From Cryptomeria japonica (Eukaryota > Streptophyta > Pinopsida > Cupressales > Cupressaceae): 64,000 bases of DNA. The notes under the pieces are model-generated. The model made no database searches and was not told the DNA's origin. It was given only the letters and a program-made list of their open reading frames with translations. Position 1 is the first letter of the stretch. Each line of letters starts with the position of its first letter. The DNA lies in assembly GCF_030272615.1 (NCBI RefSeq), contig NC_081409.1, positions 204,642,864 to 204,706,863 on the forward strand, in the 5' to 3' direction. Below, in pieces: positions 1 to 9,775 of the stretch. Made by a program: the position numbers and the translations under genes.

Positions 1-654
1 CTATGCTCAATCGCTCAAAAATGGTCTATCAGATCACATGTCACACAAAATGCATCATCCAAATCAATCTTATATATTCAGACTAGCAAAATTAATCTCC
101 CACAAGTCGGCTTCACAAAATATCAAAAATGAAACGTGTAGCTGCAAGTCGGCTTAGATCTATTATCGAATAATATTTTGGACCCAAAATACAAAATCAC
201 ACACTTCCTATAAGTCTCACATATCAACCCAAACACATTTCTAATCACCAGAATCAACTTAAAGAATATAGACACACGATACACCACCAAACATGAAGAG
301 TAATCTTCTTTACTATTCTACCAGATATCGAATCATTAAACAAGGATAGGAATTAACATCGAAGGGTGGATTGTTGTGATAATTTGCTTCATATACCCAA
401 CCAGCTAGTCACTGATCACCAAAACCAAAATCTACATCAATAAAAATCACAAAATTGTATACTAAACTGTATTGATAGTCTTTATCCAAGAACACATTAT
501 CCATTATCCAAGACATCCGATTAACCAAAACTTCATATCGGATCAAATTAGTAGGCAGAGTTACCATCAATGACAACTCCTAAGAATCTACAAGCATCAA
601 TAACCACCAATATTTACCGGAGCATCATCAAAACATCAAATTCTAATAATATGA
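1..654. other. AT-rich intergenic DNA, no gene seen
   Basis: No open frame longer than about 60 codons, no RNA gene and no clear repeat can be seen here. The block ends where the palindromic minisatellite begins. Confidence 0.6.
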
Positions 655-2935
655 CCCCTTAGAACACCATACGATGTCATTAGGGGTCCTATGGTGTCCT
701 AAGGGGTCATATGGTGTCCTATGATCCCTTAGGACACCATATAACCCCTTAGGTGTGGTTAGGGGTCATATTGCATCCTAAGGGGTTATATGGTGTCCTA
801 TGACTCCTTAGGATACCATAAAGTGTCATTAGGGATTTTCTGGTATCCTATGATCCCTTAGTACACCATATGACCCTTTATGACACCATATGACCCCTTA
901 GTTGTTGTTAGGGGTTATATTATGTCCTAACAGGTCAAATGGTGTCCTATGACCCCTTAGTACACCATATGGTGTCGTTAGGGGTTGTCTGGTATTTTAA
1001 GGGGTCATATGGTGTCCTATGACACTTTAGGACACCATATGACCCCTTAAGACACCATATGGTATCATTATGGGTTGTATGGTGTCCTAAGGGATCATAT
1101 GGTGTTCTACACCATATGACCCCTTAGGACACCATATGGTGTTGTTACGAGTCATATGGTTTCCTAAGGGGTCATATGGTGTCCTATGACCCCTTAGGAC
1201 ACCATATGACCCATTAGGTGTCATTAGGGGTCATATTGTGTCCTAAGGGGTTATATGATGTTCTATGACCCCTTAAGACACCATATGACCCCCTAGAACA
1301 CTATATAACCCCTTAGGACACCATATGGCATTGTTATGGGTCATATGGTGTCCTAAGGGGTCATATGATGTTTTATGACCCCTTAGAACACCATATGGTG
1401 TCGTTAGGGGCCATATAGTGTGCTAAGGGGTCATATGGTGTCTTATGACCCCTTAGGAGACCATATGACCCCTAGGATCCCTTAGGAGATCATATGACCC
1501 CTTAGGTGTCGTTAGGGGTCATATTGTGTTCTAAGGGGTCATATGGTGTCTCGTGATCCCTTAGGATACCATATGACCCTTTAGGACACCATATGGTATC
1601 GTTATGAGTCGTATGATGTCCTAAGGGGTCATATATTACTCTATGACCCCTTAGTATACCATACATTGTTGTTATGGGTCGTATAGTGTCCTAAGGGGTC
1701 ATATGGTGTCTTATGACCCCTTAGGACACCATATGACACCTTAGGTATCGTTAGGGGTCATATTGTGTCATAAGGTATCATTTGACATTCTATGACCCCT
1801 TATGACACTCTATGACCCCTTATGACACCATATGGTGTCGTTAGGGGTGGTGTCCTAATGGGTCATATAGTGTCCAATGACCCCTTAGAACACCATATAG
1901 TGTCATTATGGGTTGTATGGTGTCCTAAGGGGTCATATGGTGTTCTATGACCCTTTATGACACCGTATGACCCCTTAGTACAAAATATGGTGTCATTAGG
2001 AGTTTTATGTTGTGCTAAGGGGTCATATGGTGTCGTATAACCCCTTAGGACACTATATGATCCCTTAGGTGTCGTTAGGGATCATATTGTGTCCTAAGGG
2101 CTCATATGGTGTCCTATGACCCCTTAGGACACCATATGACCTCTTAGGACACCATGTAATGTTGTTAGGGGTCATATGGTGTCCTATGACCCCTTAGGTA
2201 TTGTTACGGGTCATATTGTGTCCTATTGGGTCATATGGTGTCCTATGACCCTTTAGGAAACCATATGGTGTCATTAGGGGTTGAATGGTGTGCTAAGGGG
2301 TCATATTGTGTCATAAGGGGCCAAAGAACACCATATGACCCCTTAGGATGCAATATGACTCCATATTGTGTCCTAAGGGGTCATATGGTGTCCCATGTCC
2401 CCTTAGAACAGCATATGACCCCTTAGGACACCATATGGTGTCCTAAGGGGTCATATGGTGTTCTATGACTCCTTAGAACACCATATGATCCCTTAGGATA
2501 CCATATTATGTCATTAGGGATCATATGGTGTCCTAAGGCGTCATATGGAGTCTTATGACCCCTTAGGACACCATATGGCCCCTTAGGACATCATATGGTG
2601 TCGTTAGGGGTCATATTGTGTTCTAAGAGGTAATATGGTGTTTTATGACACCTTAGGACACCATATAACCCTTTAGGACACCATACAATGTCCTTAGGTA
2701 TCAGATGGTGTCCTATGACCCCTTAGGACACCATATGACCCCTTTTAACATCCTAGTGCACGACATGGCCCATTAGGACCATATGAATATCCATATGGTG
2801 CCCTAAGGGGTCATATGCTATTCCAACACATGTGTTTCCTCTTATGAGCCCATATGACACCTAACGACACTATGTGTCCCCTCAGAATACCATATGACCC
2901 CTTACAACACTATATGACCGCTTACAAAAAGATTA
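655..2935. repeat. Minisatellite of a self-complementary ~20 bp unit
   Basis: The whole block is made of variants of GGGGTCATATGGTGTCCTA and its reverse complement, alternating irregularly on one strand. The unit is centred on the NdeI-like palindrome CATATG, so neighbouring copies pair as AGGACACCATATGGTGTCCT. Point variants and small indels are frequent, which points to an old array. Short open frames in it (for example 2226-2426) are a by-product of periodicity and are not genes. Similarity to a known satellite cannot be judged from sequence alone. Confidence 0.93.
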
Positions 2936-3016
2936 ATAATATACTTTAATATATATACATTTATATATTATAGTATTAATATATAACATTTTTATTATAT
3001 ATTAATATATTATATA
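2936..3016. other. AT-rich insertion target of the Tat element (left side)
   Basis: Almost pure A/T DNA of the ATATTAATATATT type. The same kind of sequence resumes at 19,121 directly after the element, so the element landed inside one AT-rich tract. The last five bases (3012-3016, ATATA) are the left target duplication. Confidence 0.8.
3012..3016. repeat. Target site duplication ATATA (left copy; right copy 19121-19125)
   Basis: ATATA stands immediately before the left LTR (3017) and immediately after the right LTR (ends 19120). A 5 bp duplication is normal for Ty3/gypsy integrases. The AT-rich surroundings make a chance match possible, but the exact flush position supports a true TSD. Confidence 0.85.
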
Positions 3017-3758
3017 TGTATATGGTGAAAATGGATAACAATAATAACAATATTGAAAGACTAAATGAATTCAACCACAAAACCCTAGCCTAACAATCAA
3101 CAAAGATCCACCATAACATATGAAGATTACCTAAGACAATGCAAATAACTCAAAATCACAAAGATTATACCAATCACATGTCCAATAGGGTTTTGATCTC
3201 CATTCTTCCTATCTCCATTGATCTTGCTTGATATATTTGCTCTCAGATTTTTATATGCACAAGAGCTCAACAAAGAACGGAATGTGGTTGCAAGTAGGAT
3301 CGTAGTGTAGCCAAGTACTCCAAAATCAGTCATTAGGGTTTGACAATGAAGAAAGCATCTCCTTAAATAGAAGACACAATAAGAAATGGAGGGTTAAGAT
3401 TGAGAGGGTAGGTAAAAGAAATACCAAAATAATGAAAGAGGTAGGTAGTGTATGAATTAAGAGATGAATGAAATGTGTCATGTGTAGAAAAAGATAATGA
3501 ATTAATTAAATAAATAAAGATTTATTTAATTAATAGAAGAAGTGGGATAATTAAATAAATAAAATATTTATTTAATTTATGGAAAGGGATAATTTAAATA
3601 AATAAATGTATTTATTTAAATGAGAAATAAGGCTAGAAGAGGATAAATGAATTAATTAAATAAATAAAAATTTATTTAATTAATAGAAGAATTAGGCTTA
3701 GATAATTAAATAAATAAAATATTTATTTAATTAGACATGACAATTTTAGGTGTCTACA
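3017..3758 (-). repeat. 3' LTR of the Tat element
   Basis: 742 bp, the same length as the copy at 18379-19120. The only difference found is A versus C at 3472. On the element strand the LTR begins TGTAGACACC and ends CCATATACA, i.e. canonical TG...CA ends. The first ~280 bp of U3 contain several AT-rich inverted repeats of the type ATTAAATAAATAAA...TTTATTTAATTAAT. A 68-codon frame in both LTRs (3127-3333, 18489-18695) is duplicated only because the LTRs are. Confidence 0.95.
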
Positions 3759-3775
3759 TTTTGCCCCTCTTTGAG
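3759..3775 (-). other. Polypurine tract of the Tat element
   Basis: On the element strand the sequence CTCAAAGAGGGGCAAAA lies flush against the start of the 3' LTR. This purine-rich run is the expected primer for plus-strand DNA synthesis. Almost the same sequence occurs at 36237-36253 in the older related element, which supports functional conservation. Confidence 0.88.
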
Positions 3776-4005
3776 ACAATGCGGCTTGTCGCGTTGTTTC
3801 AAAGAAGATAAGATGAACTGATACAGAGTTGCCCCAGAATGGGAATGATATGCCCCCTCGAGAGATTGGATGAAAATGTCTGAAAAGATTGCAGACAATC
3901 TCTCGATAAGAAAGAAAGGCTAGAATGGACAGACCGGATAAAGTGACAAAGTCACGGGATGAAGAAGACTGACTCGGGAAAATGTAGGCGAGGGCTAGGG
4001 TAGGC

Positions 4006-4014
4006 TATAAGATA
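4006..4014 (+). promoter_or_regulatory. TATA-like box of the antisense PMD gene
   Basis: TATAAGATA stands about 100 bp upstream of the first ATG (4105) of the proposed PMD exon 1. No ATG lies between the expected start site near 4035-4045 and 4105. It lies just inside the element beyond the 3' LTR, so the gene may have its own promoter rather than relying on LTR read-through. The role is inferred from position and sequence only. Confidence 0.5.
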
Positions 4015-4287
4015 GACCACGGGGGAAAATACATCCTCATTGTCATCTACACATCCACGAGAGCAAAGTGCAGAGCGAAAATAGAGCAGCAACAGTCAGC
4101 AGTGATGGCTTTCGTTCATAGATTCGATCGGGTTCGCCGATTTCAAAGGCCAGCAGATGCAGGAGAGCCGGTAAGTACCAGAAAACCTCCTTGTACTTTC
4201 ACGCATTTCAAGTTTTGTCATTAATGCTCAATAGGTAGCAATAAATGCGCTAGGAATAGGGTAGTTAAAAAATGCAAAAACGCGCAA

Positions 4288-4555
4288 CCGCGTCTATGTC
4301 AGTGCCAGGCGCGTCTGTGTCCAATAGGCGCGTCTGTGTCGGGTCCAGGCGCGTCTATGCCTGGGACCGCGTTTGTGAGTAATGCGAGCGCGTTTGCGAA
4401 TTTCAGACGCGTTTGCGCTCTTTAGGGGCGTTTGTGTTCCCTGGCTGCGTTTATGAAAGATTTAGGCATGTATGTGTTCAGAAAGCGCGTCTGTGTTGCA
4501 GAAGTGCGTTTGTGCAGTCTATAAGCGCGTTTATGAGTTTAAAGCGTGTTTGTGT
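4288..4555 (+). repeat. Degenerate ~20 bp array, core GCGTCTGTG / GCGTTTGTG
   Basis: About 14 copies of (G/C)GCGTYTRTG spaced near 20 bp (for example 4288, 4310, 4329, 4350, 4368, 4389, 4409, 4485, 4525). The core is conserved and the 8-10 bp between cores is not. The same motif in reverse complement forms arrays at 16653-16810 and 18008-18270 in the gag-pol leader. Relative to the PMD gene, and relative to gag-pol, the motif therefore reads the same way. Confidence 0.9.
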
Positions 4556-4683
4556 GTCAAAAATGCATAGTTTGGTCGTTTAGGTCAAATCGACAGTTCT
4601 GTGATGAACATACGCTGTCGATTGGATAAGCTGCTGAGAGGATACACTCAAGCAGGTCCTCTAGGAAGACTAGGATAGATCAA

Positions 4684-4905
4684 GGCACTTTGTGATGAAC
4701 AGGGAGCACCAAGATAGGCAGCACTTTGTGATGAACAGGGAGTGTGAATGTGAGTAACACTTTGTGATGAACAGGGAATGTCACACACGTAGTACTTTGT
4801 GATGAACAGGGAGCACTACTAGGATAGATAGCAACACTTTGTGATGAACAGTGAGTGTCACTAGGATAGATAGCAACACTTTGTGATGAACAGTGAATGC
4901 CACGA
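4684..4905 (+). repeat. Six-copy tandem repeat CACTTTGTGATGAACAGGGA
   Basis: Six copies begin near 4686, 4723, 4759, 4793, 4836 and 4878, 34-43 bp apart, each with the core CTTTGTGATGAACAG(G/T)GA followed by variable sequence often containing GGATAGATAGCAA. A diverged seventh copy (TGTGATGAACAT) is near 4598. The array ends about 30 bp before the predicted 3' splice site of the PMD gene. Function unknown. Confidence 0.92.
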
Positions 4906-6835
4906 TAACTGACATGATTGAGTTGCTTGACTGCAGGAGTATCTACCTATGCTGGAGTCACGGGAGAGATTCCCGTCGACTCAGAGATTGCGACCAGAGT
5001 TGTCGATTCAGGACAAGATTGCTATTGAGGAGATGGGCTTCAAACATGTGCTATATGTGCTCGAGTTTCGGGCAAACATGGGTTTGCTGACTGCACTGGC
5101 GGAGAGATGGCACTCCGAGACTTGCACGTTTCACTTGCCTATGGGGGAGATGACAGTGACCCTCGAGGATGTGTATAGGATACTGCATATACCGATCGAT
5201 GGAGAGCTGATTCCATATGATCGAGATGGAGACAGGGAGGCGCTTAGACGGGTATTCCAGGATCCCGGTTTGGAGATGAGAGCAGGGCACGTGGCATGGG
5301 ATACCATGACCGCGACAGGGTTAGCGCTGCCAGCTGTTATTGGAGGAGCCATCAGTGGTTTCTTGTGTCCAGACAGGGCTACACGGGGGTTGGCAGTGGG
5401 CTGGGGAGGAGCACTAGAGACACTGGTGACTGAGCACACCAGATATGCATGGGGGCCATGTGTCTTGGCGCATCTGTACTATGAGCTACATCAGTTTGTT
5501 TACCATGGATCAGTGGGCTTGGGTTGCGGAGTCACACTGTTACAGGTATGGGCTTATGAGCACCTTCCGATCACACGGCCTATCCACTTCAGAGGTAGAG
5601 GGCAGGGACGGAGTTTTGTACACCTGTATGATATGATTACATCACAACCTCGGATTGGTCGATTGGAGCACTGGAGGCGTGTCATAGATGACATTGATAT
5701 GGTTATCTGGAGGCCGTACCTGGGGTGCAAGGAGTGGGAGGACGATGTCATGGAGCTGCCCTATACGTTCAGGAGTAGGTATCTGATTGGGCGTACGCCC
5801 TACATTTTGGAGAGGCAGTTGGTTGACAGGGTTGGGAGACAGTTCGGCAGGATCCAGAGGATGTCGCGAGGCTCGGGCATGTATGCCCGTACAGTTAGGG
5901 ATCAGGCTCAGTTCAGACCACTATTATCATATGATCAGGCCGTGACACAGATGACAGAGATGCTGCCACTACCTTGGGATATGTGGCCAGAGGTGGAGGA
6001 TGCAGGGATGGACGCAGAGTATGCTGCGTATTGGGCAGAGCATCCATTTCTGAGGTTGACAGATCCGGGAGAGCTGTTGGAGGGAGAGGCTGGAGGGGAT
6101 GATGATGGTGGTGGAGGGGATGGAGGTAGGGGCCGACGGAGGTGGAGGGGAGTAGTGGGGGAGAGGCGAGTGGCACCTCGGAGGGAGGGAGGACAGGAGG
6201 GAGCAGCTCAGGTGGTGAGGGGTCGAGGTGGATTGCCCCTACATGTACCAGCAGCATAGGGTCCTAGAGCACAGGGACCTAGACAGGTGCAGGGATAGGG
6301 ACAGGTGCAGAGACAGGTGCAGGCTCCCAGGCAGGGTCAGACATAGGTACCTATTTAGGCACCTAGACAGGTACAGGGGGAGGCACATGTGCAGGCACCT
6401 GCAGAGGAGGAGCCACAGGCAGAGGCTGAGGGTGGTGATCCTGAGGAGGATGAGCTGCTAGAGCTGAGAGAGATCTGCCAGGGCCAGGCAGACGAGATTG
6501 CGGATTTGGAGCGGGAGAGGGATCACCTCAGGATCAGGCTCAGGGACACAGAGCGAGAGAGAGACCAGGCCATCCAGCGATATATTGAGGCCGAGGCAGC
6601 TCTGAGGGCAGGGAGGCAGGCGGCAGAGGATACAGGGGCAGGCTACTCATATGTGCTGCGAGCCAGAGAGGAGATTGGGTATTGGAGAGACCTGTACTAC
6701 GGTGTCGTGCCAGCGGATCAGCGGGCGAGGAGCTTCCATAGATCGTCGCGCACAGCGACGGCTACGGGAGGGAGTCATAGGAGGCAGGCATCTAGTGGTG
6801 GGGTCATGGGTCCTCCACCACCACCAAACAGGTAG

Positions 6836-8647
6836 GGGGATCCTGGAGCGGGTCCATCTACAGCTCAGCGTCCGTCGAGGCCAGGCGGCTCCGAGGGAGG
6901 GAGTTCATCATAGCCATAGAGGGCTCCCCTTGTATCAGTATATGTACCATTTTTGTATTGTAGACACCTGCGGGTGATTTTGTAGCCATATGATTCTTTT
7001 GACATCATTGTATCATGACACATTTTGATTATATATATGAGAGATGATCCATTTTTGCGGCAGCTATATGCATGTGTACCTTATGTGATGTATGTTCTTA
7101 TGTGATACATGTTTTATGATATGGATGCTTATATGATGTAATGCAATATATTTTTGTTCTTTTATGTTGTATATGTGATGCATGATGCAAATGTGAATGT
7201 ATGTAATGCAAATGAATATGATAATGCAAATGATTATTTACATAATGAAAATGTGAGATGTGCTAACATGTGTTGTATGCAGGATGTGATGCAATTGTGA
7301 TATCTATATGTATGTATGAAATGCTTATATGTGGTGATGCAGGTGTGACTATATGAAATGCAAATGTTTTTGGTGTGTCATTATACTCAGTCATGTGATA
7401 GCAGGCTACGCGGACTCGAGAAGGACAATGGAAGTCAATCAAGAAAGGGGGATGAAAGACAGAAGATATGAACGTGAAAGAGCTTCTTGTGCGTTATCAT
7501 CATTGAGCTTTATTATGGCAAGTAGGTTATGACAATCGAGGCATTTGTTCGGCCCAGAAAGTCATTGTACCTATTTGCATGGAGATAAGACAGTCACAAA
7601 CAAGGAATGCCTCAGTTCACACTAGACTCACAGTGTCCTCATATCCTTGGACAAGTCATAGCATTACTAAAAGACAATCCACAGACAGCAAATGCAAATA
7701 GGTGACGATACCCCATCCTCGCCTTTCTAGTCAAAGACATCCTGGAGATAGAATCTCTAGTCAAAGACATCCTGAAAAAGCTAAAAGACATGTCACCAAA
7801 AAGATAAAATCAAAAGAAAACCAAGACTCGACACCAACATCCACTGTGGTCCTCAAGTTTAGTGTCTCTTGTCACTTGTATAAGTCTTATTTGATTATGG
7901 TCACAATGTTTACTTTCACAAAAAGGATAGATAGCACTGAACCATATGTTGTCTGAGTCTGTTGAAATATTTGATTTTGTTGAAGCTCATTGTTGCTGCT
8001 GTGTCTCATTTGAAACTGACTGAATCCATGAAACTGATACTTTATTGCGGAGAAGACGAAAATTTATTGCGGATCTGTGATGCAAATGTTGCTTTATTGC
8101 GGATTGTGCGCGGATAGACTGAAGAAAGCTGGAAGAAACTATACTCCTCGAAACATGTGATGTTCTCAGTTCCACACCCATCACTAGACATAGGAATTGG
8201 CCGTAGTCACAGATAGGGTCTGATTTATTATGGATGGAAAGGGATGTGAAAAGGGAGGTTTTATTATGAATGGCTAACCAATCTTGGGTAGATCAATAAC
8301 AAGCCATGATGGGAATGGGTAAGTTTATTGTGGATGAATAGGTTGTGAGTGTGTGCGAAGTGAAAGGATGAAAGAGAATCCTGAAGGAGGAAGGATCAAT
8401 GTCTCTACGCATGGCGCTGGTGACCCAGTTTTCACCATGGTACTTGCCCAGGGCGCCACCGAAGTGGTTTTCACCATTGGACGAAATTATTTCTCTTTAC
8501 TTTTTTCAATTTTTCAATGTTTTTTGTGTCACAAGGCGCCTGTTTGCCAGGTTTTCACCAAGTAACGATTTTTTTGTTTTATAAGTTTTTTGTATTTTTG
8601 AAATTCTTTGATTTTTTTGGATTTTTGAATTACGATATTCCGAAGAG
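6836..8647. other. Non-coding spacer between PMD gene and integrase
   Basis: No protein signal on either strand. The first part (7000-7400) is rich in ATGCAAATG / TATGTGATG runs. The motif TTTATTGCGG or a one- to two-base variant appears at 8041, 8063, 8093, 8224, 8259 and 8324. Blocks at 8290-8310 and 8421-8483 (two TTTTCACCAT motifs around GGCGCCACC) recur in the other Tat element at 38130-38150 and 38237-38298, so part of this spacer is conserved between families. Confidence 0.75.
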
Positions 8648-9775
8648 CTATGTGTAGAACCTGCGAAGGTGCATGCTGTTGATAGGATCCTCCAAGGGTT
8701 CACCTTCTGTAGTTGAGAGCTGATATGCCCCAGATCCATATACCGCTGTGATGATGTAAGGACCAAGCCAGTTTGGTTCGAACTTGCCCTTCTTATCTCT
8801 GTCTTGCTGATTCTTGGGGTTCTCTCTGAGGACTAAGTCACCTACTTCAAATGTGCGAGGCTTAACTTTGTGATTGTAGCTACGACTCATTCTTTGTTGG
8901 TAAGTCTTGAGATGATTAAAAGCAGTGTGTCTTCGTTCCTCCAGCAGTTCTAGTTCTTGTAAGCGAGAGACCCTGTAATCTTCATCGTTGATTATGTTTC
9001 TCAAAGAGACCCGTAAAGAAGGTAACTCGACCTCAATAGGCAAGATGGCTTCAGCGCCGTAGACAAGTGAGTAGGGTGTAGCTCCTGTAGGTGTGCGGAC
9101 ACTTGTGCAATAGGCCCAAAGTGAAGGATTGAGTTGGATATGCCAGTTACGGCCAGCGTCGTCGACTGTCTTTTTAAGGATTTTGAGAATTGTTTTATTA
9201 GACGCCTCAGCTTGGCCATTACCTTGGGGGTAATATGGTGTGGAGAAATGGTGAGAGATATGGAAGCCGTCACAGAGTTCACGAACATTCTGATTTTTGA
9301 AGGGACGCCCGTTATCAGTAATAATGGAAGTAGGAATCCCATATCAGCAAATGATGTAGTTCAAGATGAAGGTAGCAATTTGTTTCCCAGTAACTTGTGT
9401 GAGAGGCACGGCTTCAATCCACTTTGTGAAATACTCTGTGGCTGTGATAATGAATTTATGTCCATTGGAAGAAGGAGGGTGAATCTTGCCTATGAGATCG
9501 AGTCCCCACTGACAAAAGGGCCAAGGAGATGCAAGTGGTTGTAGTTCTTGTGCTGGTGCATGTATGAGGTCTCCATGAATTTGACACTGCTTACACTTCT
9601 TGACAAACTGATATGCATCTTTTTCCATAGTAGGCCAGTAATATCCAGTCCTGATGAGTTTCTTGGCCAAGGTAGGACCATTAGTATGCAGGCCACATAT
9701 CCCTTCATGCACTTCTCGTAACGCAATCTGAGCTTCGTCATTCTCTAAACATCTAAGAAGGGTGCCATCTAGACC
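8648..9775 (-). pseudogene. Integrase of the Tat element (C-terminal part of pol)
   Basis: Integrates the cDNA. Same frame as the RT segment upstream. Seen in order: the zinc-binding N-terminus (HEGICGLH with CKQC), the catalytic core with Asp in GLDLIGKI, Asp in ITDNGRPF and Glu in NGQAEASN, then the C-terminal GPY/F-type module NWLGPYIITAVYGSG. The frame ends at 8648 without a chromodomain, as in the Tat/Athila branch. Two TGA codons interrupt it: 9776-9778 at the junction with RNase H, and 9344-9346 just before the second catalytic Asp. Both are at positions where CGA (Arg) would fit. All three catalytic residues are present in the interrupted frame. Confidence 0.9.

Larger units (their letters stand above)
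4171..4936 (+). other. Predicted phase-0 intron of the PMD gene
   Basis: Donor GTAAGT at 4171 and acceptor CTGCAG ending at 4936 join two open exons without changing frame. The 766 bp intron contains both tandem arrays listed below. On the element's genomic RNA (minus strand) these splice signals are reversed, so the intron would not be removed during retrotransposition. Splicing itself is a prediction. Confidence 0.6.
4105..6835 (+). pseudogene. Plant mobile domain (PMD, MAIN/MAIL1-like) gene carried antisense in the Tat element
   Basis: Proteins of this family are plant nuclear PMD proteins; PMD relatives also occur inside transposons. Exon 1 (4105-4170) encodes 22 codons and ends at a strong donor, CCG|GTAAGT. 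The acceptor TTGACTGCAG at 4936 opens exon 2 in the same phase, four codons before the ATG at 4949. The long frame to 6256 holds the PMD core: the MGFKHVLYV stretch, a segment around FHLPMGEMTVTLEDV that is characteristic of PMD proteins, LHIPIDGE, and a Trp-rich middle. An acidic Gly/Arg-rich tail follows. The same frame continues from 6389 to 6835 as a charged coiled coil (around residues DLERERDHLRIRLRD) and a Pro-rich end, after in-frame TAG codons at 6257, 6296, 6344 and 6356 inside a Gln-rich linker, mostly where CAG would fit. An intron across the linker is an alternative to decay. Antisense to gag-pol, 1.8 kb beyond integrase. Confidence 0.82.

Noticed and set aside
2226-2426. 66-codon ORF in the minisatellite
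   Set aside because: Produced by repeat periodicity; same residues recur with every unit.
3127-3333. Identical 68-codon ORF in both LTRs (also 18489-18695)
   Set aside because: Identity follows from LTR duplication; no family resemblance and it overlaps U3-R-U5.
5051-6461. Several ORFs of 60-114 codons overlapping the PMD gene on both strands
   Set aside because: Shadows of the PMD frame caused by its GC-rich, purine-biased codons.
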